A stretch of DNA of 64,000 bases from JAPOXR01 sp965221815 (GTDB taxonomy: Bacteria; Pseudomonadota; Alphaproteobacteria; Rhodobacterales; Rhodobacteraceae). The stretch is from the NCBI GenBank assembly GCA_965221815.1, contig OZ244915.1, positions 992,001-1,056,000 on the forward strand, read 5' to 3'. The notes below the pieces were generated by a model. It ran no database searches and was not told the origin of the DNA. It saw only the letters and a program-made list of their open reading frames with translations. A program made the position numbers and the translations under genes. Shown one piece after another: positions 32,293 through 40,878 of this stretch (positions within the stretch are counted from its first letter, which is position 1; each line of letters starts with the position of its first letter).

Positions 32293-33669
32293 ATGACCAT
32301 GACATGGAAGAAGTCGACCTGGCGCACCAAGCCGCGCGTTCAAATGCCCGACTATCCGGATCAACAGGCATTGCAAGATGTCGAGTCGCAATTGTCAGCA
32401 TACCCGCCACTCGTTTTTGCCGGTGAAGTCCGTCAGTTGCAGCGAGAACTTGCGAAGGTCTGTCGCGGAGAGGCGTTTTTGCTGCAAGGGGGTGATTGTG
32501 CCGAGAGTTTTGCCGAATTCAGTGCCGACACCATTCGTGACACTTTGCGCGTACTCCTGCAGATGGCGATTGTTCTGACGTTCAGTGCGAAACGCCCGGT
32601 GGTCAAGATTGGACGCATTGCCGGGCAGTTCGCCAAACCGCGATCGGCGCCGCACGAAATCCAAAATGGCGTGGAATTACCCATCTATCGTGGAGACATT
32701 ATCAACGGGATCGCTTTTGATGACGCTGCGCGGACGCCGGATCCCGATCGCATGTTGCAAGGATACACACAGTCAGCTGCAACACTCAATTTACTGCGGG
32801 CGTTCAGCCAGGGTGGTTATGCCGATATTCACCGCCTGCATTCATGGACGCTCGGTTTTACCGAGGCGGATGAAGCAAAAAGGTATCGGGATTTCGCTTC
32901 CAGGGTGACTGATTCACTTGATTTCATGGATGCCGCGGGGGTCAATGCCGATCGCATCTCACGCCTCAGAAGGGTTGACTTTTACACCAGCCATGAAGCT
33001 CTGCTTCTCAATTACGAAGAAGCCCTGTGTCGCATTGACTCGACGTCTGGAAAGCCGGTTGCGGGTTCCGGCCACATGCTCTGGATCGGAGATCGTACGC
33101 GGCAGGTTGACGGGGCGCATGTGGAATTTTGCCGCGGGGTCCAAAATCCGATTGGGATCAAATGCGGGCCGTCAATCTCTACCGCTGAACTCTGCCGTCT
33201 CCTTGACCGGATCAATCCCACGAACGAAGAGGGGCGTGTGGTGCTGATCTCGCGCTTTGGTGCCGGCAAGATCGGTGATCATCTTCCTGCACTTGTCCAC
33301 GCAGTTCGGCGGCATGGTGCGAAAGTTGCGTGGTGTTGTGACCCGATGCACGGCAACACAGTCAAATCCTCAAATGGTTACAAGACCCGGCGTTTCGCGC
33401 GGGTTCTCTCAGAGGTCAAGGAATATTTCGCTGTTCACGCGGCAGAGGGAAGCTATCCTGGCGGCGTGCATTTTGAAATGACGGGTAAAGATGTGACCGA
33501 ATGTACAGGCGGTGTGAGTGCGGTATCGGACGCGGATCTACGGGACCGCTACCATACATTCTGTGATCCGAGGCTGAACGCCTCACAGGCACTGGAATTG
33601 GCATTCCTCGTGTGCGAAGAATTGTCGCAACTGCATCTTCCGATATCCCGACGGATGGCAATCGCCTGA
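32293..33669 (+). CDS. class II 3-deoxy-7-phosphoheptulonate synthase
   Basis: A 458-residue enzyme of the first shikimate step (PEP plus erythrose-4-phosphate). FLLQGGDCAESFAEF carries the metal-binding Cys; KIGRIAGQFAKPRS, GHMLWIGDRTRQVDGAHVEF, NPIGIKCGP, CDPMHGN and HFEMTGKDVTECTGG are the class II (plant-type) signatures. The start MTMTWKKSTWRTKP matches the family N-terminus, so the ATG at 32293 is preferred to 32272. It appears monocistronic. Confidence 0.95.
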   Translation: MTMTWKKSTWRTKPRVQMPDYPDQQALQDVESQLSAYPPLVFAGEVRQLQRELAKVCRGEAFLLQGGDCAESFAEFSADTIRDTLRVLLQMAIVLTFSAKRPVVKIGRIAGQFAKPRSAPHEIQNGVELPIYRGDIINGIAFDDAARTPDPDRMLQGYTQSAATLNLLRAFSQGGYADIHRLHSWTLGFTEADEAKRYRDFASRVTDSLDFMDAAGVNADRISRLRRVDFYTSHEALLLNYEEALCRIDSTSGKPVAGSGHMLWIGDRTRQVDGAHVEFCRGVQNPIGIKCGPSISTAELCRLLDRINPTNEEGRVVLISRFGAGKIGDHLPALVHAVRRHGAKVAWCCDPMHGNTVKSSNGYKTRRFARVLSEVKEYFAVHAAEGSYPGGVHFEMTGKDVTECTGGVSAVSDADLRDRYHTFCDPRLNASQALELAFLVCEELSQLHLPISRRMAIA

Positions 33670-34093
33670 CACTTCTGGAGAATTCTGCTCAAGACTTTTC
33701 TCTTTATCCGGCGATCCGCCGCGCACCCGGTCAGAGCGGGTCGTGAGCCAGTTGTTCATGATGTTACATGGTGTTTTCATCAAGTCATTGACGTCACCTG
33801 CTGACCAACATGTTCTGCAATGTTCTGGTCAACGCAAATGGTTTGATCGTGTGCCGTTTCCACTCTGCGGGGCAGTATCGGGCGGATCGCTGATCCTTGA
33901 TCGTTGTGTGGCGGCTGCGCCGATCTGGTTGTCCTGTTCTGTCGCCGCTGATCAATCCGCCATCATGTGCGCGGGTCTGACCCTGTACCTGCCCGGGTTT
34001 GACAAGCTGAAGACGACACATCTGCACTGTCAGGAGCCATCGCTCAGGTGAGTGAAAAAACGGGGATGGTCAGGCGGCAACGCGCGGTTCGAT
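33670..34093. other. intergenic region, no gene recognised
   Basis: 424 bases between DAHP synthase and the converging olsA side. Short plus-strand frames exist but lack ribosome-binding sites and family resemblance. I see no clear terminator. Confidence 0.4.
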
Positions 34094-34306
34094 TCAGGAG
34101 AGATCAATCTCGTGTGCAACCACGGCGATATCGTGGTGTATCAGCATGTTCATCCGGTCGGCCGCGCCTGTATTGAACGCACCAGCACGACGCAGGATGG
34201 TCTTCGGTGTCAGACGGATCACACCTGTCATGAGCCGCTCGATTGCGCAGAATACCCGTGCGACCAGCTCCCGCCGTTGTGCCGATGCCCGGAGGATCGA
34301 GGTCAA
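34094..34306 (-). CDS. hypothetical 70-residue protein downstream of olsA
   Basis: A minus-strand frame starting with TTG 7 bp after the olsA stop. It reads TSILRASAQRRELVARVFCAIERLMTG and ends HHDIAVVAHEIDLS. The codon pattern resembles its neighbours and it is co-directional with olsB-olsA, but there is no strong ribosome-binding site and no family known to me. It may be a small third operon gene or noise. Confidence 0.35.
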   Translation of the reverse strand: MTSILRASAQRRELVARVFCAIERLMTGVIRLTPKTILRRAGAFNTGAADRMNMLIHHDIAVVAHEIDLS

Positions 34307-34312
34307 ATGCTC

Positions 34313-35143
34313 TCACGACTTCGCCGGGGTGTCCCGACTTTCCAGGCCGGCACGAACTTTCATTTCGCAATGGTGCGCGAGTTCCTTGCGATCAGCAAAA
34401 TCGCTGATACGAACCGCATCGTGAAAGGTCAAATCGACATCGCCATTGCGGGGTGTCGCGAGAACCTTGAACAGGCTGACAGTAAATTCCATATCGCCCC
34501 AAAATCCGTAGAAGGCGGGATGTTGCCCGGGTGCTGGACGATAGCGGATCGTCATCGGTTGTACATACACTTTTCCCGCCAGCGACTCGGCAAATAACGC
34601 AGCGAACAATGTTGTCTTGAAACTCAGGACGCGCAGCCCATCCGTACTGGTTCCCTCGGGGAAGAAAAGCAAACGGTCTCCGCGCGCCAGGCGACGAACA
34701 AACTCGTCTCTCTGCCGCAAGGCTTCTCGTCGTTCACGCTTGACAAACAAGACGCCGGTTGCCTTGGCAAGGAACCCGACACCAATCCAGTCTGAAACTT
34801 CTTCTTTTGACACAAAAACAATATTTTGGAGAGAATTGCTTACAAAAATGTCAAGCCAACTGGAATGATTTGAAACAATCGCACCGGCTTCCTTCATGGG
34901 GCTGCCCTTGCGGTGAAGGGTGATACCGACGATTCGCAAACAGAGGCGGCAGGCCATTTGTGTCATATAGGGTGAAATACGGTTTCGTCCCCAGGGTATC
35001 TCGGCAGCACGCAAGGCCAGGAGTGGTATCAAAAAGCCCATAATGACCAGCGTCATCAGCGACCCGCGCATGAAAAACAAAAGATAGTTGAGTGGTCCAT
35101 AGCGCGGAACTTCGGGCAGTGGGGACAAGTCCCAGCGGATCAC
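34313..35143 (-). CDS. olsA: lysophospholipid acyltransferase (OlsA/PlsC family)
   Basis: A 276-residue membrane-associated acyltransferase. The catalytic motif NHSSWLD is followed by VLFVKRERREALRQRDE and the substrate motif FFPEGTS, as in PlsC/OlsA enzymes; the N-terminus has a membrane segment (LMTLVIMGFLIPLLAL). It overlaps olsB by four bases. Next to OlsB it most likely O-acylates lyso-ornithine lipid, giving ornithine lipid, a phosphate-free membrane lipid. A general PlsC role is the alternative. Confidence 0.88.
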   Translation of the reverse strand: MIRWDLSPLPEVPRYGPLNYLLFFMRGSLMTLVIMGFLIPLLALRAAEIPWGRNRISPYMTQMACRLCLRIVGITLHRKGSPMKEAGAIVSNHSSWLDIFVSNSLQNIVFVSKEEVSDWIGVGFLAKATGVLFVKRERREALRQRDEFVRRLARGDRLLFFPEGTSTDGLRVLSFKTTLFAALFAESLAGKVYVQPMTIRYRPAPGQHPAFYGFWGDMEFTVSLFKVLATPRNGDVDLTFHDAVRISDFADRKELAHHCEMKVRAGLESRDTPAKS

Positions 35144-35919
35144 TTATTTCCCCTGTATTTGACATATCTTTGTCGGCGGTCCTCAGCCATATTCTGGGTA
35201 TCCACAAGTAGGAAAATATCGGTCGAGTTGAAGGCAAAATCAAAGAATACACCTTCACCCACAAAACCGCCGAGTCGCAAGTATGATCGGATCAGTGGAG
35301 GCACCTCCTTCAATGCTTGATTCGTGTTGACCTGCTCACAAGGCATCAAGGGGACCTGCTCAGCCTGTTGTTCGACCACGGTGACCCGTAACGCCTCTGG
35401 GGCCAGATGGTTGCAATAGAGATAGGAGAGCGGGGCGGACAGCCGGGCTGCGTCGGTTCCATGGAAACTTGCGACACCAAAGAGAATCTGGAGGTCTCTC
35501 GCCAGCACATAATCAGCAACGCCATTGAACAGCTGAAACATGGCGGCACCGCTGCGGTAATCCTCATGTACACAGGAGCGGCCAAGTTCGACCAGTGAAC
35601 GCCCTGAATTGGTGAGAGGTGAAATATCGAATTCCGACTGCGAGTAAAACCCGCAGCCGCGCGCTGCGGCTTCGTCGGTCATCAGTCGATAGACGCCGAC
35701 CACATGTTCAAGTTGCAATTCGTCCCGGTCTGGATCGACCAAAACGAGATTGTCTACATAGGGGTCAAATTGATCAACCTCGAGTTGTTGTTCATGGTCG
35801 ATTCCAGGCCCGTCGGCGCCCAGCTCTTGGACGAAAACCCGGTAACGCAATTTCCGGGCCGCGAGAATATCCTGCTCGCTCTTGGCAATCCGCACGCTCA
35901 GGCGCCGTTGGCTAGACAT
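35140..35919 (-). CDS. olsB: L-ornithine N-alpha-acyltransferase (OlsB)
   Basis: About 259 residues of the GNAT-like OlsB family: LAARKLRYRVFVQELGADGP at the start, HVVGVYRLM, GRSLVELGRSCVHEDYRSGAAMFQLF in the acyl-donor region and HGTDAARLSAPLSYLY. It transfers a 3-hydroxyacyl group to ornithine, the first step of ornithine lipid synthesis, and OlsA follows. ATG 35919 is chosen; a GTG at 35934 is possible. The family is often phosphate-regulated; no Pho box was identified here. Confidence 0.9.
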   Translation of the reverse strand: MSSQRRLSVRIAKSEQDILAARKLRYRVFVQELGADGPGIDHEQQLEVDQFDPYVDNLVLVDPDRDELQLEHVVGVYRLMTDEAAARGCGFYSQSEFDISPLTNSGRSLVELGRSCVHEDYRSGAAMFQLFNGVADYVLARDLQILFGVASFHGTDAARLSAPLSYLYCNHLAPEALRVTVVEQQAEQVPLMPCEQVNTNQALKEVPPLIRSYLRLGGFVGEGVFFDFAFNSTDIFLLVDTQNMAEDRRQRYVKYRGNK

Positions 35920-35999
35920 GACAGGTTTCTGCACAAGAGTCCGGCTGCGGAGCCAGTATTCGGGTTGAACATAGATGATCGTGCTGCTGCTTCGTGATA

Positions 36000-36185
36000 T
36001 CAGCGACTTTCGTCCACCAATTCCAGTTCAACGAAACGACCATCGATTGTGAGTTTGCCGGAATTTTCAAAATTTACCGTGATGCGGTTGTCGATGACCG
36101 ACTGGACCTGGCCTTGACCCCATTCTGGATGTTTGGGGGTGACGACCAGATTGCCGGGAGCCAGCAGCGCATTCAATCCGAGCAT
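36000..36185 (-). CDS. DUF3553 family protein
   Basis: A 61-residue protein matching the alphaproteobacterial DUF3553 pattern: LLAPGNLVVTPKHPEWGQGQVQS, then ITVNFENSGKLTID. The family is CarD/PcrA-tail-like in shape (a small SH3/Tudor-like fold), but its role is unknown. It lies between the gamma-carbonic anhydrase and olsB on the same strand. Confidence 0.75.
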   Translation of the reverse strand: MLGLNALLAPGNLVVTPKHPEWGQGQVQSVIDNRITVNFENSGKLTIDGRFVELELVDESR

Positions 36186-36198
36186 GATACATCACCCG

Positions 36199-36732
36199 TC
36201 AATCTTCGAGCCGACTGAAATCGCTTCGGTATCGGTCGATATTATCCTGATAATGAAGCGCTCCCGCAGCGAATTCATCAATCTCTTCCGGCCTGAGTGT
36301 CCGCACGCATCTGGCGGGTGAGCCGAGGATGAGCGACGCCGGTGGAAATGTCTTGCCCGCGGTGACCAGCGCACCAGCTCCCACCACGGAATTCTCACCA
36401 ATATCGCAATCATTGAGCAGAGTGGCACCCATTCCTATCAGTCCGCCGCGCCGAATCCTGCAACTATGGAGAATGGCCTGATGTCCAACAATACAGTTTT
36501 GTCCCACGACCAGGGGTAAACCGATATCGGTGTGTAGAAGACATCCTTCCTGAATATTGGTGCCGTCTTCGATGATGATCGGTTCATTATCACCACGGAG
36601 CGTGGCTCCGAACCAGATGGACACTTTTGCACCGATTCGAACGTCGCCGATCAGGTTGGCATCCGGTGCGATCCAACAGCTATCCCTGTCAGAAAATGCC
36701 GGGACACGATCACCGAGCCGATACAATGTCAC
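36199..36732 (-). CDS. gamma-class carbonic anhydrase family protein
   Basis: A 177-residue left-handed beta-helix protein. The three zinc-ligand histidines are present (H67 in LLHTDIG, H84 in IVGHQAI, H89 in LHSCRI), with IGMGATLLNDC typical of the YrdA/PaaY group. The catalytic Glu of Cam is not obvious, so activity is uncertain, as for most YrdA-type proteins. It overlaps gmk by four bases. Confidence 0.9.
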   Translation of the reverse strand: MTLYRLGDRVPAFSDRDSCWIAPDANLIGDVRIGAKVSIWFGATLRGDNEPIIIEDGTNIQEGCLLHTDIGLPLVVGQNCIVGHQAILHSCRIRRGGLIGMGATLLNDCDIGENSVVGAGALVTAGKTFPPASLILGSPARCVRTLRPEEIDEFAAGALHYQDNIDRYRSDFSRLED

Positions 36733-37379
36733 CTTTTCTCTGTCCTGAATTCATCGAGCAACCCGTGAACAAATCCGGATATTTCCCGTTGTCGTTCCTG
36801 CCGCATCCGTTCAGCGATCACAATCGACTTGATGGTTTCAAAAGTCTCATCGATGTCATTGTTGATCAACACATAACTGTAGTCTGACCAATGCCGAATC
36901 TCATCTTTGGCCTTGCACATACGCAAGTCAACTGAATGTGAAGAATCCTTTCCGCGCAACTCCAAGCGGCGCCGAAGTTCGGCGATGGAAGGAGGGAGAA
37001 TGAAGATGGTCACGATATCCTTGGCAAAGGGTGATGCGGCAATTTGCGCGCCACCCTGCCAGTCAATGTCAAAGACGATATCGTGAGATGACTCGATGGC
37101 TGCTTCTACAGGCGCACGGGGTGAACCGTAGAGGTGACCGAAAACCGAAGCCGACTCGAGGAGATTTCCTTTGGTCTGCAACTGTGAGAACTGTTCTGGC
37201 GTACAGAAACAGTATTCACGCCCTTGCTGCTCTCCCGGTCGCGGCGGACGTGTGGTCGCGGATACCGAAAATTCTATCGATGAATCCCATGATGTCAGTC
37301 GCCGGGCAAGCGTGGTTTTCCCCGCTCCGGATGGTGATGACAGAATGATCAGTAATCCTCTCCGGCAGTGTCCGGCCAT
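36729..37379 (-). CDS. gmk: guanylate kinase
   Basis: A 216-residue enzyme phosphorylating GMP to GDP. The P-loop SSPSGAGKTTLARRL is at about 14-28; the GMP-binding region includes SVSATTRPPRPGEQQGREYCF and the lid VFDIDWQGG with IFILPPS. RLELRGKDS and NDDIDETF-like NNDIDETFETI close the family pattern. Normal length. It precedes the carbonic anhydrase gene in a short operon. Confidence 0.95.
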   Translation of the reverse strand: MAGHCRRGLLIILSSPSGAGKTTLARRLTSWDSSIEFSVSATTRPPRPGEQQGREYCFCTPEQFSQLQTKGNLLESASVFGHLYGSPRAPVEAAIESSHDIVFDIDWQGGAQIAASPFAKDIVTIFILPPSIAELRRRLELRGKDSSHSVDLRMCKAKDEIRHWSDYSYVLINNDIDETFETIKSIVIAERMRQERQREISGFVHGLLDEFRTEKR

Positions 37380-37764
37380 AACCTCTTTCCATTGTCAGAA
37401 TACGCAAGATGTAACTGCACATCTTAAATGATCGGTCTCTATGGCAATTGCCGCAATTGTGAAAGTCAAAACCCCAGAGGGGTTATCAACATCACACGCT
37501 GAACTCGTGCCCGATTTTGTGCGAATCATGGGTGCATGCAGATGAGATAGCGCCGATACCGGGTGACGTTACGAAAGGGTTTGTTCAAGCCTGTGGTGTG
37601 GCAGGTCAGATATGATCGCAGCTGGCGGAGGTGTTGGATCTAGTGATGATGGCGATGGCTGGTGGTATCTGACAGGTGCCGCGGTCGGCGCGATTCACTC
37701 AAAACAGGTATTCGACCCGCGTATCGTTGTGGGGATCAAAGCCGGGGGTGGATTTGGTCCGGAA
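37380..37764. other. region between gmk and the first triplicated unit
   Basis: 385 bases with no supported gene. It includes the upstream region of gmk and, from about 37678 on, the first copy of the repeated unit. Confidence 0.4.
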
Positions 37765-38055
37765 TCAGGAGGGCAGCCCGATCAGGATGCCGAGGAATGC
37801 GAAGCCGGCCGCCAGAACAGTGACGGTGAGGATCATCTGGGCGATGCCAAATCCAACCACCCAACGCTGATTATCCTTGTCACGCTTGGCCGCGTCTTCA
37901 CGATGCGTGGCCATATCTGCCCGCATCCCGGACAGGGTTGCGGCAAGGTCCGCTTTCAGCGTTTCATTTTCCGCCATCTTCGTGTTCATGCGTTCCCCCA
38001 GCACGGCGCATAGCTTTGCCAGTTCATGCAGTGTCGGTTCCTCACTCATTGCCAT
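37765..38055 (-). CDS. small coiled-coil protein with C-terminal membrane helix, copy 1 (no extra heptad)
   Basis: A 96-residue protein. Residues 1-64 are a charged coiled coil (LHELAKLCAVLGERMNTKMAE, MRADMATHREDAAKRDKDNQ), then a hydrophobic C-terminus (VVGFGIAQMILTVTVLAAGF). No ribosome-binding site is evident before MAMSEEP. It is the shortest of three copies: it lacks the DAEAAKR insert present in copies 2 and 3. Architecture and the PT-H-L start match the 4574-4765 protein. The function is unknown; such anchors occur in phage and defence-island proteins. Confidence 0.65.
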   Translation of the reverse strand: MAMSEEPTLHELAKLCAVLGERMNTKMAENETLKADLAATLSGMRADMATHREDAAKRDKDNQRWVVGFGIAQMILTVTVLAAGFAFLGILIGLPS

Positions 38056-38451
38056 AAGGTAAGCATTGATCGGCAGATGGTCAACCAGTCAGAGATGTGC
38101 GCAGCAATTCCGCTTCACTCCATCACATGGCAACAAGTGGCCATCTATGGGGGAAATGCTTGGAAACATGCTGAAATGGGACTCGGCATTGGGCCCGGAA
38201 TGTGAGGATTCGACACTGAAAATCGATGACAAATAACTTTGAGAGGCTTTATAACCAACTGAAAATAAAAGGAAATTATTTTCCGGGAATTGCTGAGATG
38301 GGCATTGTCGTGTCGTCGTCTTGATCGAGAGGGATATGGAGTCCAGCCTGTCACATTGACTGATGCCGCGGTCGGCGCGATTCACTCAAAACAGGTATTC
38401 GACCCGCGTATCGTTGTGGGGATCAAAGCCGGGGGTGGATTTGGTCCGGAA
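38056..38451. other. non-coding spacer of the triplicated unit
   Basis: About 396 bases, repeated almost exactly at 38785-39180. They hold an AT-rich stretch (TTTATAACCAACTGAAAATAAAAGG) that may be the promoter of the small gene; a 98-residue minus-strand frame here is not convincing. Confidence 0.4.
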
Positions 38452-38784
38452 TCAGGAGGGCAGCCCGATCAGGATGCCGAGGAATGCGAAGCCGGCCGCC
38501 AGAACAGTGACGGTGAGTACCATCTGGGCGATGCCAAATCCGACCACCCAACGCTGATTATCCTTGTCACGCTTGGCGGCTTCTGCATCGCGTTTGGCGG
38601 CTTCTGCATCGCGTTTGGCTGCGTCTTCACGATGCGTGGCCATATCTGCCCGCATCCCGGACAGGGTTGCGGCGAGATCCGCTTTCAGCGTTTCATTTTC
38701 CGCCATCTTCGTGTTCATGCGTTCCTCCAGCACGGCGCATAGCTTTGCCAGTTCATGCAGTGTCGGTTCCTCACTCATTGCCAT
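38452..38784 (-). CDS. small coiled-coil protein with C-terminal membrane helix, copy 2 (two extra heptads)
   Basis: A 110-residue paralogue, nearly identical to copy 1, but with DAEAAKR inserted twice after EDAAKR. Each insert is exactly seven residues, one coiled-coil heptad, so the helix grows by two turns without changing register. It has EERM where copies 1 and 3 have GERM. Confidence 0.65.
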   Translation of the reverse strand: MAMSEEPTLHELAKLCAVLEERMNTKMAENETLKADLAATLSGMRADMATHREDAAKRDAEAAKRDAEAAKRDKDNQRWVVGFGIAQMVLTVTVLAAGFAFLGILIGLPS

Positions 38785-39180
38785 AAGGTAAGCATTGATC
38801 GGCAGATGGTCAACCAGTCAGAGATGTGCGCAGCAATTCCGCTTCACTCCATCACATGGCAACAAGTGGCCATCTATGGGGGAAATGCTTGGAAACATGC
38901 TGAAATGGGACTCGGCATTGGGCCCGGAATGTGAGGATTCGACACTGAAAATCGATGACAAATAACTTTGAGAGGCTTTATAACCAACTGAAAATAAAAG
39001 GAAATTATTTTCCGGGAATTGCTGAGATGGGCATTGTCGTGTCGTCGTCTTGATCGAGAGGGATATGGAGTCCAGCCTGTCACATTGACTGATGCCGCGG
39101 TCGGCGCGATTCATTCAAAACAGGTATTCGACCCGCGTATCGCGGTGGGGATCAAAGCCGGGGGTGGGTTGGGTCCGGAA

Positions 39181-39492
39181 TCAGGAGGGCAGCCCGATCA
39201 GGATGCCGAGGAATGCGAAGCCGGCCGCCAGAACAGTGACGGTGAGGACCATCTGGGCGATGCCAAATCCGACCACCCAACGCTGATTATCCTTGTCACG
39301 CTTGGCGGCTTCTGCATCGCGTTTGGCTGCGTCTTCACGATGCGTGGCCATATCTGCCCGCATCCCGGACAGGGTTGCGGCGAGATCCGCTTTCAGCGTT
39401 TCATTTTCCGCCATCTTCGTGTTCATGCGTTCCCCCAGCACGGCGCATAGCTTTGCCAGTTCATGCAGTGTCGGTTCTTCACTCATTGCCAT
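39181..39492 (-). CDS. small coiled-coil protein with C-terminal membrane helix, copy 3 (one extra heptad)
   Basis: A 103-residue paralogue with one DAEAAKR insert, intermediate between copies 1 and 2. The membrane segment and N-terminus are unchanged. Its downstream context differs because unit 3 is truncated against an ISKra4-like scar. Confidence 0.65.
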   Translation of the reverse strand: MAMSEEPTLHELAKLCAVLGERMNTKMAENETLKADLAATLSGMRADMATHREDAAKRDAEAAKRDKDNQRWVVGFGIAQMVLTVTVLAAGFAFLGILIGLPS

Positions 39493-39534
39493 AAGGTAAG
39501 CATTGATCGGCAGAGGGTCAACCAGTCAGAGATG

Positions 39535-39680
39535 TGCATTGTCGTTTCGTCGTCTGCGGGTCAGTTTGGCATCGACGCTGTCAAAGTGTCCTGATTTGTG
39601 CTGTGCACGGAAGGTGAGCTCCCCAGTCTGCCGGTGTGAACCCGGTTTTGGTCACAATGTCAGGCGCGCGTTCAGTCTGT
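39535..39680 (-). pseudogene. degenerate ISKra4-like transposase fragment
   Basis: The reverse complement of this stretch parallels the transposase end at about 59860-59960: CTTCCGTGCACAGC, AAATCAGGACACTTTGACAGCG and CCCGCAGACGACG correspond to TTTCCGTGCCCGGC, AAATCGGGACGCTTTGACAACG and CCACAGACGGCG. It is frameshifted and non-functional. Confidence 0.55.
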
Positions 39681-40104
39681 GGAGTCAATAGGTTGCAGGC
39701 TGGCCTCAATCATCTTGTCGTTGACCCGCAACATGGATCGCGTCAGCAGGATGAAACTTGGACCATTCCAAGGTCACCCCAAAACTGTTGATTGTATCAG
39801 GATCATCTTCCCCCAACGCATGGAGACCGCAAGAGTTCTTGATGGAATGATCCTCTGGCATTGCACCTCAAACTGGAAGCGGGCAAATGTGCTGACGGCC
39901 AATAATGCGCCACTCTGACACGAACGAGAAGCGGTATCCAGAATCGAAGAAACGGGTCGAATCTGCGTTTGGTTCTGGCCGGTGAAGACGGGATTGAGAC
40001 AGTGCAGTGGAGAAAACGAAAGACAGCTTGCTTGAAGACGCTGTCAGCGAAGAGATGGATAGGTTAGACCAACACGACGGGTCTGAGATGTTGAATCGAA
40101 GAAG
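39681..40104. other. intergenic region upstream of trmJ
   Basis: 424 bases without a supported gene. It presumably includes the trmJ promoter. Confidence 0.35.
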
Positions 40105-40878
40105 ATGCAGGACATGCTCAACGAAACTGACAACAATAATTCGTTCCCAGCCATTATATTGGTTCAGCCACAGTTGGGCGAAAATATTGGTGCTGCCGCC
40201 CGGGTGATGCTCAATTTTGGATTCCAGGATCTCAGGCTTTGCGCCCCGCGAGATGGCTGGCCAAACCAGCATGCCATTGCCATGGCGAGTGGTGCCGGGC
40301 GTTTGCTGGATCATGCGCAGATCACAACAGACCTCAGATCGGCGTTGGTGGGTATCGATTTTGCAATGGCAACCACGGCACGGGAGCGCGATTTGGTCAG
40401 ACCGATTCTGACTCCGCAGGATGCGGTTCTGAATCTTTTTCAGCGCAGCAAGACGGGTCAGCGCACGGCAATTGTCTTTGGTCCCGAACGATCGGGGCTC
40501 ACAAATACGGATGTTGCGTCCACCAACGCATTGATTGCCATACCCGTCAACCCACAATTCAAATCGCTCAATCTGGCTCAATCCGTGGCGGTTATCTGCT
40601 ATGAGTGGATGCGTACGACCACCGTTGGCGGCAAAGAGGCTGTCCGGATCAGTCAGCCGCTCGCAGAGATCGCCGACAAGGCAAAATTTGTTGACCTGCT
40701 GTTAGAGGAACTTGAACAGACGGGGTATTTTTATCCGCCGGAAAAAGCCGAGGGAATGCGTCTCAACTTGAGAGGACTGTTTATGCGCATGGATTTGACT
40801 CCACCGGAATTGCGGACATTGCATGGTGTCCGGCGTGCTTTGGCGCGACATTCCCACGACGCACACGATTCGGTGTGA
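40105..40878 (+). CDS. trmJ: tRNA 2'-O-methyltransferase of the SPOUT/TrmJ family
   Basis: A 257-residue SPOUT methyltransferase. PAIILVQPQLGENIGAAARVMLNFG is the family start; TAIVFGPERSGLTNTD and PQFKSLNLAQSVAVICYEW form the SAM-binding knot (N-terminal two-thirds). The C-terminal helical tail (LRGLFMRMDLTPPELRTLHGVRRAL) is TrmJ-like, so methylation of position 32 in tRNA is the best guess. It overlaps ctaA by four bases with a GTGA. Confidence 0.88.
   Translation: MQDMLNETDNNNSFPAIILVQPQLGENIGAAARVMLNFGFQDLRLCAPRDGWPNQHAIAMASGAGRLLDHAQITTDLRSALVGIDFAMATTARERDLVRPILTPQDAVLNLFQRSKTGQRTAIVFGPERSGLTNTDVASTNALIAIPVNPQFKSLNLAQSVAVICYEWMRTTTVGGKEAVRISQPLAEIADKAKFVDLLLEELEQTGYFYPPEKAEGMRLNLRGLFMRMDLTPPELRTLHGVRRALARHSHDAHDSV

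Larger units (their letters stand above)
37678..39530. repeat. tandem triplication of a 687-729-bp unit
   Basis: GCGGTCGGCGCGATTCA occurs at 37681, 38368 and 39097, steps of 687 and 729 bp. The 42-bp difference equals two 21-bp repeats in the small gene of the second unit. Units 1 and 2 are nearly identical along their whole length, including non-coding parts; unit 3 lacks the downstream segment after GAGATGTGC. Near-identity indicates recent amplification or gene conversion. Confidence 0.93.

Noticed and set aside
37612..38013. A plus-strand gene overlapping the triplicated proteins
   Set aside because: The plus frame is low-complexity, while the minus frame shows heptads that vary by exact codon multiples and a membrane helix.
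38089..38385. A repeated 98-residue minus-strand protein (also 38818-39114)
   Set aside because: It is identical only because the DNA unit is duplicated; it lacks a ribosome-binding site and has no protein-like pattern.
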